Shown here: piece after piece, positions 1 to 8,391 of the stretch | How the letters are laid out: each line of letters begins with the position of its first letter | How positions within the stretch are numbered: the stretch's first letter is position 1 | NCBI GenBank assembly: GCA_019693395.1 | Contig: JAAMXP010002456.1 | Coordinates: 1-17,185 of the forward strand | DNA: 17,185 nucleotides | From: Ettlia oleoabundans | Lineage: Eukaryota; Chlorophyta; Chlorophyceae; Chlamydomonadales | Direction: 5' to 3' | The notes under the pieces: model-generated | Databases searched by the model: none | The model's input: only the letters and a program-made list of their open reading frames with translations | What the model was told of the DNA's origin: nothing | Program-made: the position numbers and the translations under genes

Positions 1-2056
1 GTGGGGGGGCGTTGTCGTGGGCTGGGAGGTCTGGGCTGTTGTCATTGGGTTGGGACGAACAGCTAATGACGATCAGCTGGGTGGGGGGGGTGGTGGGTGG
101 TGCATTCCTGATATGCGAAGTCAGCCTGGCTTGCGAAGAAAATGGCAGCTTCTCAGCAGCGTAGTCAGCCCATCAGCCCCCATACCTGTGCCAGGCTCAC
201 CGTAGTTGCAGCATGATGCCTGCTGTCCCCACGCTGTGCCTTCTCTGCCTTGCTGTGCCGTGCTGTGCCCACCAGCCCATCCACGCTAGCCACGCTCTGC
301 CTTTGTGTGCCATGCTGTGCAGGATATCCTCATCGCCATGGGGCGCTGAGCCAGCTTATCCATTAGCTTTCTGCCAGCTTCAGCTCCTTGCCAGCCTCCC
401 GCCAGTCCCCCCTGGCAGCTCCCAATCCGGCAGCCATGGCTGGCCAGCTTCAAAGCACGGCGGCTGGCTTCTATTACCAAGTTGTTGTACCCTGTGAGTG
501 TAATGTCCCCCAGACATTTCGAGAATCACGCATTTCCGCCATTCAAGCCTACTGCCAGCTGTGCCGATCAGGCTGAAACCCCTACATTTTACCCTGTTGT
601 TTGCTTTTTGGCTGGGAAGTTTCGTTTGGTGCTCCCCTGGCCGTTGTTTAGTCTCTACTATTGAGAACGCCGCGCTACTTCATGCCCTACGTGGGGTGGG
701 GGTGTAATGCGTGCTGTCCCGCTTGCGTTTGTATTAGCAGTCACATGTTGTTTTGCATGTCATCGCATCTGCCGTCTGGATCTGGGCTACATGCACAATC
801 TCATGACTTGCATCGCGTTTGATTCCCGCTTGTTGTGTGTGCAGCCTGCCGCACCGCAATGATACGTGCGATATAGACCCTTCCAACCTAGGGATTGTAA
901 AGGCTGAGCCGGGCGGGGTTTCTATCTAGACATGTTTGCTTGGGTGTGCGGGGAGAATCGGCACACAGGAAATGTGCAGGAACCGCTTTGGGGAAGGGCA
1001 ATTGTATGTGTTTGTATGGTGCATGGGGTGGTGGGTCGAGGGATGGTGAGGGAGTGGTGGTTGGGGGGGGGGGATGCAAGCCAAAGCTGTATACTAGCCG
1101 CCGCAAAGCTGGCGAGGCGGGTGACGAATGACTCACGTAGGCATGCCAAGTGGCGAGGGGGTTGCACATGCTCGCTCTGGATTCAGCCTGTTCATGCAAG
1201 TGTGCCTCCAGTAATTGTGCCCCATCTGTCTGCATGAGCATGTAAAAAGCACCAGACACACCTTATTTTCGGCCACCAAGCCCGCAGCACAAGCCAAGAC
1301 CAGCCACCAGAGACCAACAGCGGAGCCCAAACACTACCACCATTCCACAGTGCTGGCTCCGGCATAGCACGTCCGTGCCTGCCTATGTGATCCCAGTAGC
1401 AGGCATTGAGATGCAGCCTTGCTTGTCGTAACTGATCAGCTCTGTTAGGCGGTGGCTGTGCATCCCATTCAAGGGTGGATCGCTGGCAGCAGGAAACCCT
1501 ACACCCTCAGCCTATCGCCTTTTCCTCTGCTGGCATGTCGCCTCCGCAGGTCGCCGCCATGGAGGATTATTCAGGCATCCAATGACAGAATAGAAGAGTA
1601 AGCCAGCATTGTAGTGCGTTTGAACGTTGCTGATTACAAGGGCCCAATATGTTGTTGATGAGCTGTTGCGAGTACACCCTTGCTGCACGTTCTAGGCATG
1701 AACACAGTTGTGATGCTACCGGTTCTAAATCCAGTCCAAGTAGGGAGGTTCCAGGAGGGAGGTTCCAGGGGAAAGGTTTGAGCAGATTTGAGCGATGCGA
1801 GGAACCAGAGGAACAAACGCAGAGCACGCAAGGTTGATGTTGGGATGTGTGAAACAACAGCGAACTGGATGGCAGGGGCAGGGCGTGTGCATGGCAAGGC
1901 AACCCGGCAAGTTGGATGCGGCGCTACGGACGCAGTACATACTTGTCCTTGCAAGAGCTGCTGCAAGGACGGTATTTGCTCTGTGTGCGGCACCATCCAC
2001 TCCTCACAAGCCGCCGCAAACACGCTGCTAGCAAAACAACGTCAGCTGAACGCTCA
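1..2056. other. Left intergenic region, no convincing gene
   Basis: No open segment here has a recognisable family, and no chain of splice-compatible exons was found. The stretch 200-330 is low-complexity TGCTGTGCC-like sequence. T-rich sequence at 580-660 and plus-strand TGTAA motifs at 499-503, 703-707 and 896-900 would suit the 3' untranslated end of a plus-strand gene entering from the left, but no coding end is visible to support that. G-rich tracts lie at 80-102 and 1024-1074. The part from about 1634 to 2056 is probably the 3' untranslated region of the minus-strand zinc-knuckle gene. Confidence 0.45.
1634..1638 (-). terminator. Candidate poly(A) signal TGTAA for the zinc-knuckle gene
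   Basis: The plus strand reads TTACA, so the minus strand carries TGTAA, the usual poly(A) signal in chlamydomonad algae. It lies about 420 bases past the stop codon at 2057-2059 and is the first such pentamer I found downstream. It is a short motif that can occur by chance. Confidence 0.35.
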
Positions 2057-3626
2057 TCAATCTGAGTCTGACCCGCTGCTGCTGTCGCTGCTGCTGCTGC
2101 TGCTACTCCTCCGCTTCTTCTTCTTTTCCTTGCGGCTCTTTTTTTCCTTCCGGTGCTTCTTGTCCTTGCGCCGCTTCCTGTCCTTCTCCTTGCGCTTCTT
2201 CTCCTTGCGCCGCTTCTTCCTGCAACGGTAGGGCGTCCAGGGAACGGAAGCGCGATCCAGGGAGTAGGCAAAGGAACCCATGTGCTGGCAGGACACACTT
2301 TCTCCTTGACCACTCCTTCCTTTCCACACAGGGAGGCCAAGCAGCAGTGGTGGGGTGGCATCCATTTGCAGCAAGCTTTCGCACCATCAGCTAGCAGCAG
2401 GCGGTAGCAGCAGAAGCAACAATAAGGGAGCATGGAATAAGGGAGCATGAAAAAATGGAGCATGAAAGAGACCCCACAAGCTCCAGCGGCGCTTCTTTGG
2501 CCTGCCTCCCACCCACCACATGCTACCCGCAGTAGTTGAATCCAACCACAGCAACAACCTGCCAAGCCGCGCTGCTTCCGCTGCAGAGAAGCAGCCCCGC
2601 TGGGCCGCGCACCCCCCCCCCNNNNCCACCAACCACACATACTCCACCAACACCACACCCGTCTCCACCCGTAAGCCCTTATCACTTCCAGAAGAAACCC
2701 ACGCACCTTCGCCGCTCCTCGTCGCTGCTGTCACTCATGTCAAAGCTGTCGGCAGTGTCGCTCTCCGCCCCTGGCAGCACCTCCTCCCCTGCAACCCCCC
2801 CCGCCGCCGCCGCCGCCGCGTCTTCATCGCCGCCCAGCGCCACCGCGTTGCGGCACTGCTTTGTGAGGTGGCCCAGCTGGCCGCAGATCTTACAGGCTCC
2901 TCTCACGCCAGCACCCACAGCCCCTTGCTGCTTGGCAATCGCCAGTAGGGACTGGTAGTTTGTGATTGAGGTGTCAAAACCGCCGGTGGCGAGCACCGCC
3001 TCTGCCGCCGCTTGACGCCGGGCCTGCGTGGCCTTGCGCCCGCCGCCGATGGTGGGTGCATTGATCAACGCCTCCACACCTGTGTTTGTGCCTGCCTGCT
3101 GCTCCGTGATACCAATGATGTTCTCCCACATCGCATTGCCTTGGAGCGCCGTACTGCAGGCAGGCAGGCAGTACAGGCAGGCAGGCAGTACAAGGAGGCG
3201 GGTGAGTAGAGGCAGATGGAGGGCATACACGAAGGCAGGCGAGGCGGGCAGGCAGGAAGGAGAGGCACACAGGCAGTGAAGCAGGGCGGGCGGGGAGGCA
3301 CAAGAAGAGAGAGCAGCGCAAGACGGAGCAACAGCAGCAGCTGGGGCACCAAGCGGGCAGCAGCAGCTTACCTAGTGCGCACACGGTTTGTCGACGCCTT
3401 GAGCACGCCGCGAGTGCGGACTGTGGCCGGCCTGCAGCAAAAATGATGGCGGGCGGGCCTGGAGGTTAGGGAGCAAGCCGGCAACAGCGCTTGTTGGGCC
3501 GCTGGCGCCGCCACCAGCAGTGGTGTTGGCCGGCACGGCCGGCACTGTTGCGCGCGGCTGAGCTGCGGTGCACGTCCTGCTATTGATACTATCGATAAAT
3601 TGTACAGGGCCTGCCCGGACTTACAT
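2057..3626 (-). CDS. CCHC zinc-knuckle protein, CXIP4/SREK1IP1 type
   Basis: Four exons on the minus strand: 3626-3625 (AT only), 3431-3372, 3153-2707 and 2219-2057, giving 223 residues. The N-terminus PATVRTRGVLKASTNRVRTS, followed by TALQGNAMWENIIG, matches the start of plant CAX-interacting protein 4. A segment NYQSLLAIAKQQG (86-98) precedes one zinc knuckle, CX2CX4HX4C, at C108, C111, H116 and C121. An alanine run and acidic DSSDEE stretch follow. The last exon is a Lys/Arg-Glu tail (171-207) ending in a serine/aspartate run. Animal SREK1IP1 has the same order, knuckle then basic tail, and is linked to splicing regulation; CXIP4 was described as a partner of CAX transporters and is nuclear/cytosolic. 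A splicing-related nuclear role is the likelier inference. All junctions use GT-AG with matching phases: ATG and two AGN codons (AGT, AGG) are each completed across introns. Confidence 0.88.
2220..2706 (-). other. Intron 3 of the zinc-knuckle gene, with assembly gap
   Basis: This 487-base intron runs from donor GTGCGT to acceptor GTTGCAG and joins an AG to a G, giving Arg. It contains four N at 2622-2625 inside a C/G homopolymer, so its true length is uncertain. The long frames that read through it on either strand cross the gap and are not supported as coding. Confidence 0.75.
2797..2819 (-). repeat. GCC/GGC trinucleotide run coding for alanine
   Basis: A run of about seven to eight CGC/CCG triplets lies inside exon 3 of the zinc-knuckle gene and encodes the alanine run after the knuckle (about residues 133-138). 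It is a length-variable microsatellite in coding sequence. Confidence 0.75.
3154..3371 (-). other. Intron 2 of the zinc-knuckle gene with GCAG repeats at its acceptor
   Basis: Donor CTAG|GTAAGC and acceptor CTGCAG|TACGG bound a 218-base intron. Its 3' end is a tandem array (3154-3191) of GCAG units interrupted by GTAC at 3151, 3171 and 3188. On the minus strand this gives repeated CTGCCTGCC pyrimidine-rich sequence just before the acceptor. Confidence 0.75.
3432..3624 (-). other. Intron 1 of the zinc-knuckle gene, splitting the start codon
   Basis: The minus strand reads CACAAT|GTAAGTCC at 3630-3617 and TTTTGCTGCAG|GCCGGCC at about 3442-3425. Joining them gives AT+G, an initiating ATG followed directly by Pro-Ala-Thr, exactly the N-terminus expected from plant CXIP4. 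The donor fits the GTAAGT consensus perfectly. Upstream of 3626 the transcript would be 5' untranslated. Confidence 0.75.
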
Positions 3627-3946
3627 TGTGGCGATGAGGTGCGCCGGCGGTGCGCGGCTCGCTGTTGAGTGTTAAAGGCCTTGCTCTTTGACTCCTGTAT
3701 GTACTGCACGTGACTGTCGCTCGCTGGCAGACGCGGAGGCGCCCAAGTCTCGCGCGAGAGTAGGCAAACGGCGCCCAATGTCCTAGCAGACGCGCTGAAT
3801 AACAGCGGCACGGCGGTAGAACAGGCAGAGCGTGGCGTTGCGTGGGTCATTTGCTGCGCGACAGAAGAATGTAAGTCCCGCCAGGTCACCGCGCGGCGCT
3901 TTGCGCTGCCACTGTGGCAAAGGCACAGGTGGTGCATGCAGGCAGC
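3627..3946. promoter_or_regulatory. 5' flank of the zinc-knuckle gene
   Basis: This 320-base stretch separates the first exon of the minus-strand zinc-knuckle gene from duplication block A. It must hold that gene's 5' untranslated exon and promoter. No TATA box stands out. On the plus strand, 3864-3883 reads AGAATGTAAGTCCCGCCAGG, resembling the zinc-knuckle exon 1 donor (ACAATGTAAGTCCGGGCAGG) in opposite orientation. It could be the donor of a divergent transcript, but no downstream exon was found. Confidence 0.35.
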
Positions 3947-4298
3947 CAGCCAGAGTGGCATGGCTTCCTTTACTCTCAGGGATGTCTTGGGCTGAGGCAG
4001 TGGATCATCTCAGTCAGTCTTCTTGTTTGCTACGAACCACAAACCCATTAACTAGGCCAGGCCGGGCATGTTGGATAAACTCACGACTGTAGCTCTGGCG
4101 CCACGCAGACAGCGCTTTGATGCGGACTGTCCCAGGTTCGGTCTCGTGAAGTTAGATACTGGAAACTGGCAGCTAGTGTCATAGTGAGGAGACACAAGAG
4201 AGCACGGAGCGTGCAATGCAACTTGAAAACCAACGCTGAGATGCTGCCGAGCGCGGGCCGGCAGACAAACAGTTGGGGAGCTCGATGAGAGCGCATGG

Positions 4299-4430
4299 TG
4301 CAGCAAAAGGCAGTGCAAGTGGGTTGGGAGCTATAATGCTGCGGCAAAAGGGAGTGCCAGTGGGATAGGAGCTATCAATGACCTCCCTTCGGTGCAGCAA
4401 AAGGCAGTGCAGGTGGGTGGGGCAAGAGGG
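4299..4430 (+). repeat. Degenerate tandem repeat, about three units of 43-51 bases
   Basis: Three units each contain GCAAAAGG or GCAAAAGGG followed by CAGTGC or GAGTGCC and GTGGG, beginning near 4303, 4346 and 4397. The first two are followed by GGAGCTAT. Copy B (about 13405-13445) has only one unit, so the array expanded in A or contracted in B. Confidence 0.55.
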
Positions 4431-4684
4431 TCTGCAAGCTGGTAGGGAGATGGCAGCCAGCGCATTGGGAGGCGTCGCAACCACACCCGCTGCTAAGGAG
4501 ATGAGACTTCAGGTAGGAGTGGGATAATCTACAAACATGGCCCTTTGAAGGCCAAAGGCAAGTATAACTGAAGGACAACACTTGAGCTTGGTGATGGGGA
4601 AGTACATAGAAGGCAGGATGCTTAATTAACACATTGCCTTTTGAAGGCCAAAGGCGCGTGTTGGCTGAATGCGCTACTGCTGCT

Positions 4685-5657
4685 CTACGCCACGCTCGCG
4701 CGCAGCCTTTTTCGGATGCCAGGTGCCGAGGGCCCAGGCAGCAGCGGCATGCTGTCTTCATCACCCTGCGTGCGGCTGCCAGCCAACGACATCAACTCAT
4801 CGATGCAGCTGTTGCTGATGCTGCTGCCTTCTGAGAGACGTCTCGGGGAGCTGCTGCTGCTTGGCGGTGAGCCAGCTTGGCTGAGCCCCACGGCTTCGGG
4901 TGCTTGAGGTTGCCCGCTTGGCCCTGCCTCTGCGTTCCACAGAAGCGGAGTGCAACAAAGGTAATTGCTTTTCAGAGGAGCGGGCGCAACGAAGGTGACT
5001 TTGTTTCAAGCGAGCGAAGTGCAAGAGAGGTGACTGCCTTTTGGAGGAAGGGGTTGCAACAGAAGTGATTGTGAAGGAAGTCCTGGGGTCAGTCCTGGCT
5101 GTGGCAGGCTGGCAGCCCACCAGCCCACCTGCAGCATGAGGTGGAACCCGCTCAGTCCGAGAGGTCAAGCTGTGGCACCCACCTTGCAGCCATGGAGGCA
5201 CTGTGGGGGCAGGGAATGGCGGCAGCTGTTCTGGGCGGGGCTGCTTGTTCATGGCCTCTGCAGCGCAAAAGAGCAGGGGTGCTGTGTTGGGGCAAGGAGG
5301 GGGTGACCAGGGCAGGGGGGAGCGGGTGCCGCCATCAGCAGAAAGCACCAGGCACTGCACCGACCGACCACCACCCAAAGCATGCGCTGGCCTACCCTAG
5401 CAGCGCCCGCCAGCAGCAGTGCTTATTTTTAAAAGCATGCACGCACCTAAGCGGAAAATCAATCCGTACTTCTCGCATGTCAGCCGCGTGTGGTAGAGCA
5501 TCCATTTGGAGTACTCGGCCCATGCGCTCTTACTGCCGTCTTCACGAGCCGCGTTCAGCAACTTGTCCATCCTGTCACGTGCCTGCTCTATCAGGGGCTC
5601 TAGCTGCCACAGCCTAGAGTACTCAGCAGAACCTTCAATACTGAGAGCTGCACCCAT
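4685..5657 (-). CDS. Predicted myristoylated Ser-rich protein, copy A
   Basis: Three exons on the minus strand, 5657-5447, 5257-5183 and 4929-4685, give 176 residues. Exon 1 (residues 1-70) begins MGAALS, which fits the N-myristoylation pattern MGxxxS, and continues as a charged, probably helical segment (LEPLIEQARDR, KLLNAARE, WMLYHTRL). Exon 2 is proline-rich (PRPEQLPPFPAPTVPPWLQ). Exon 3 is a disordered, Ser-rich tail (SPPSSSSSPRRLSEGSS) with an acidic patch and basic end. No signal peptide or membrane span is visible, so attachment to the cytosolic face of a membrane by the lipid is the inference. Copy B keeps the same start, splice phases (1 and 1) and tail, which supports the model. I recognise no family. 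The gene diverges from the membrane-protein gene at 6089, with about 430 bases between the two start codons. Confidence 0.68.
4947..5070 (-). repeat. Minisatellite in intron 2, about four 33-base units
   Basis: Units read roughly GCAACRAAGGTGAYTGCTTT followed by TCAGAGGAGCG on the plus strand and repeat about every 33-34 bases. The same array with the same number of units is at 13906-14034 in copy B. It lies wholly inside intron 2, so it predates the duplication. Confidence 0.65.
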
Positions 5658-6088
5658 GCTGTCCAGGCAGCGGTGGCTGCCTTGACGACTGCGCGGCTGA
5701 CTGGCTGCGCCGGTTGTGGCGCCTGCCTGGGAATGGGGCGCCTCCTGACACCCACGCCGCCCACGACTAAGTTGGAGGGCGGCGCTGCGTGCACTGATAG
5801 CCTGAGGTTGGAGCTGCTTCAGGGAGGATTCCGAGCGCTGAAAGAGTTTCCAACGCTTGTGCTCAGTGCCGGCGGAGGGCAGAGGTACAAGTGGAAGAGG
5901 AGGATAGGCAGAGATCCGTGTTTCTTTTTGGCGTCAGGGGTGGAAGAGCCCCGAGCAAGAAGGACAGGCTATTCTGCATGGCCACTCCGCTTGTCTCGAC
6001 GCGCATTGCGGCGGTGTGTTTACAGTCGTAGCATAAGTCGAGACCCAAAGCGTGTACGTTGCCCGTTGCTCTGGCTGCTGGTGCTGCG
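5658..6088. promoter_or_regulatory. Shared 5' region of the divergent gene pair, copy A
   Basis: Only 431 bases separate the two start codons, so both promoters must lie here. The half next to the minus-strand gene (5658-5800) is about 94 percent identical to copy B; the half next to the plus-strand gene is far more diverged. I see no clear TATA box. Open frames run through the conserved half on both strands but lack ATG starts or shared splice borders. Confidence 0.45.
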
Positions 6089-7793
6089 ATGGCGGGGTTG
6101 GAGATCGGCGACTCCTCAGGTGCCCTTGGTTTCTCTGCCGAACTCACAGCGCAACCAACACCGCGTCAGGCGTCGTCCCGCTTGTGGACCCACTGTTGAG
6201 CCTGATGCTGGCCATTGAACCTGGCTCTCGCTCTGGTGCAGCTAAGGCATCGCTGGTGCGAGATATTAGGGCCACTGTGGCCCAAAGGCAGGCTGCCGAC
6301 GATGCCGATCTTCAGCACGACCTAACACAGGCCATTGCAATTAAGTTGCAGGCTCTGCTGCCGCTGCTATTGGGGTAATAGAACACTGTGGGTGCTGCAG
6401 TCTGCGTCTCTTTGTGCCCACAACGCTAATGCACTATCTGCAGCTGCTGTACATGCATGGCTTGCGCGGCATAGTTGCGCTGCGGTCCTCTTGCTTAGCA
6501 GCACCACTGCGTACAGGCCGCTGTTGGCCAGCGACTGCGCCAGGTTGCACCCTGCAATGCCCTGGTGATATGCCCCAATACATCAGCAAGAAAGCCCTCA
6601 CTGTCTGTTTCTTGCAGGCCTCTAAATGAGTTGGCCGGGGAGATGGCGGCAAACATGGCCGGGCTGAACGGTAAGCCACGCTGGGGCCACGGTCGCGTGC
6701 CTTGCTGCCAGGCAACAGCACGCATTGGTGGCCAGTGGCGGCACTCTGATAATGCTCACCATTTTTATTGCGCCCTTGATCATGACGTCTGAGCTGGCTG
6801 TCTCGTGTGCATTCCTGCGTAAATGGTGTGTTCCGCCGTAATCTATCTGTGGCACTGACCTGTCCGCAGCTGAGGGCCTCTCAGTCTGCCTGGATGTGCT
6901 GGAGCGATGGTGCCACATGCACGACGCATGGGAAGTTTGCCAGCGAGGCCTGGCACCCTGCACCTGGCCGGTGGGTGCCATTGTGCCAGCATGTGCTCTG
7001 ATGTTCAGTGACTTGAAGCTGAGCATTGGGTTAGGCGGGTGCATGGTCTTGTCGGTCATTGTGCAGGCATAGCAGCTGGTCGTCCGCCCGTTGCAGCGCA
7101 AGCTATTCGCCGCCGATTGCTGCGGTCGTATGGCTACTCATCCTTCTGCCACAGACCAGCTTGCACCACATGCATTATTGTGTTTGACCAGGTTCATAAG
7201 CTGCTCTCGTGATGCAGGAGAGAGGGGAGACCTTGCGCTGGCTGCTGACCCTCGTTGGGTTTTTGCTGGGGGGCTTTGCCTGCCGGATGCTTGTAGCCTG
7301 CGGCATGGTGTTGTACTGGGCGACGGTGGAGATATCCGTGCGGGTGGCCGCTATGGCCCTGCTGGCCGCATGGCTGATGCCATTGCCCATGCCGTGGGGC
7401 AACTTGGCAGTGGCCCTTTTTTTGGCCAGCTGGCTGCACACTGTTTTCAAGGACATGCTGAAGGGCATGCAGGAGGACCGCCAGCAGATGGGGCAGCTGG
7501 CACATGCACTGCACGAGCTGCAGCGCACCAGAGCGGCAGACCTTGAGCAGTTTTGGCCGCCAGGGCTGCAGGAGCAGCTGCACCTATTTCAGGCCAGCTA
7601 CACTCGGACAATGTCTGACCTAGCCGGCACAGAACACCGCATCCGCTCAGGCATTGACAGCCTGCGGGACCTGGACAGCTGGACCGCCCGGGCAAAGGCA
7701 TGTATAACATGGCTGGGGGACAGGCTGCGATGGGGGGCCGCACACAGCAATGCAGGCGGCGGAGCAGCAGGCCCCGTGCCTGCTGCAGTGTAG
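6089..7793 (+). CDS. Predicted multi-pass membrane protein with coiled-coil tail
   Basis: Five plus-strand exons, 6089-6119, 6170-6374, 6618-6670, 6870-6970 and 7218-7793, join in phase with GT-AG borders and give 321 residues from ATG to TAG. The N-terminus is MAGLEIGDSSG, with a hydrophobic stretch VVPLVDPLLSLMLA near residues 12-25. The last exon holds two or three membrane spans (WLLTLVGFLLGGFACRMLVACG; VRVAAMALLAAWLM; NLAVALFLASWLHTVF), then a long, charged, probably coiled-coil segment (KDMLKGMQEDRQQMGQLAHA, HELQRTRAADLEQFW, RIRSGIDSLRDLDSW). I recognise no family. The first intron is only 50 bases but is needed for frame and is present in both copies. The first two exons lie in the duplication; the rest is single-copy here. 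The reading frame may continue past 7793: 8053-8250 looks like a further exon, reachable in phase by weak donors at 7776 or 7788 that would skip the TAG. Confidence 0.6.
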
Positions 7794-8250
7794 CAGGAGG
7801 CAGAGGCTCGGCAGGTGAAACTACCCAAGGTAAGAGAGCGAAAGAGCACAACAGTCTGAGCACGTGCCTGGCAGCCAGTCCAATTTAGGGTTTTGCATTT
7901 ATCACACCTTCATTTTTCCTCAAACTGCGGCGCCCTCTGTTCACCTGTGCTGGTTTGCTTCCGTGTCCCTGCCCCGCACTGTCGTCATCATGATCACCTG
8001 CCGCTTACCTGCCTCTTCTCCTCCTATGCCCCTGTCCACTTTGGCTTTGCAGGATTTGGCTTTGCAGGAACTGCCGAGATGGATGGTGAGGTGCTGTCAC
8101 CTGCAAGTGGCAAGACTGGCACAAGACGCCTTGCGCCCTACCCAGCTGCTGCAGCAGCTGGCGCACGGTTTTGCTGCTGCGCACCAGAGCCAGGAGTACC
8201 GGCAGCTGGCTAGAGCTGCATTGCTGCAGCTTTGTGGTCCGTACTGGTAA
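7794..8250 (+). CDS. Probable 3' exon(s) of the membrane-protein gene
   Basis: Past the TAG at 7791-7793 the same frame stays open as QEAEARQVKLPK to a strong donor, AAG|GTAAGA, at 7830. The next open stretch starts at either of two tandem acceptors, 8053 or 8068, in matching phase 0. It reads ELPRWMVRCC..., then a helix-like LARLAQDALRPTQLLQQLAH stretch, and ends at TAA 8248-8250. A TGTAA motif follows at 8316-8320. Three explanations are open: the TAG is skipped by splicing from 7776 or 7788, it is read through, or it is a real stop and the rest is spliced 3' untranslated sequence. Confidence 0.4.
8039..8067 (+). repeat. 15-base direct repeat giving tandem splice acceptors
   Basis: The segment TTTGGCTTTGCAGGA occurs twice, 15 bases apart, so two TTTGCAG acceptors fall in the same phase at 8052 and 8067. 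Use of the upstream one adds five residues, DLALQ. Confidence 0.6.
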
Positions 8251-8315
8251 CAGCCTGATTTGCAGGGGTTGACTGTGCTCCTGCGGTTGACCTGACAGCT
8301 GCTGGCTTGTCAATC

Positions 8316-8320
8316 TGTAA
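8316..8320 (+). terminator. Candidate poly(A) signal TGTAA
   Basis: TGTAA lies 66 bases past the TAA at 8250 and 523 bases past the TAG at 7793. That spacing favours a transcript ending shortly after 8320, and so favours the 8053-8250 exon being part of the membrane-protein transcript. Confidence 0.4.
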
Positions 8321-8391
8321 TACACATCCCTTGCCTTCAAGCGGCCGAGTGCCTAGATGCAGCACAGCATCCACATGCTGCCAATTAGCAG

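Larger units (their letters stand above)
3947..6279. repeat. Segmental duplication, copy A
   Basis: This block aligns with 12996-15255 in the same orientation. Shared landmarks include CAGCCAGAGTGGCATGG at the left end, the complete three-exon minus-strand gene, its 5' flank, and the first exons of the divergent plus-strand gene up to ACTGTG at the right end. Similarity varies: about 94-95 percent at 4930-5395 and 5658-5800, about 82 percent in exon 1, and much lower with indels at 3947-4680 and 5810-6088. Percentages are hand counts on aligned stretches. Confidence 0.85.

Noticed and set aside
888..1259. Minus-strand frame of 123 codons
   Set aside because: Pro/His-rich composition driven by a G-rich tract on the other strand; no splice pairing, family motif or second copy.
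1924..2706. Long minus-strand open frame of 260 codons across the zinc-knuckle intron
   Set aside because: It reads through the N gap and the intron, and overlaps the true Lys/Arg-rich last exon in the wrong frame; composition is that of a shadow frame.
2520..2958. Plus-strand frames of about 140 codons opposite the zinc-knuckle gene
   Set aside because: They are antisense to a confidently modelled exon and cross the N gap; Pro/Thr-rich low complexity with no family signal.
4120..4160. tRNA-like GGTTCG motif, also near 13250
   Set aside because: No matching acceptor stem or anticodon arm around it; it is simply part of the duplicated block.
5141..5617. Plus-strand frame through exon 1, exon 2 and intron 1 of copy A
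   Set aside because: Copy B's corresponding frame is shifted and shorter, while the minus-strand splice sites are kept in both.
6971..7217. Possible extra exon at 7067-7191 in the membrane-protein gene
   Set aside because: It is open in frame from a donor at 6975 (GIAAGRPPVAAQ... to IIVFDQ), but rejoining the next exon would need a 26-base intron. A single 247-base intron is simpler.
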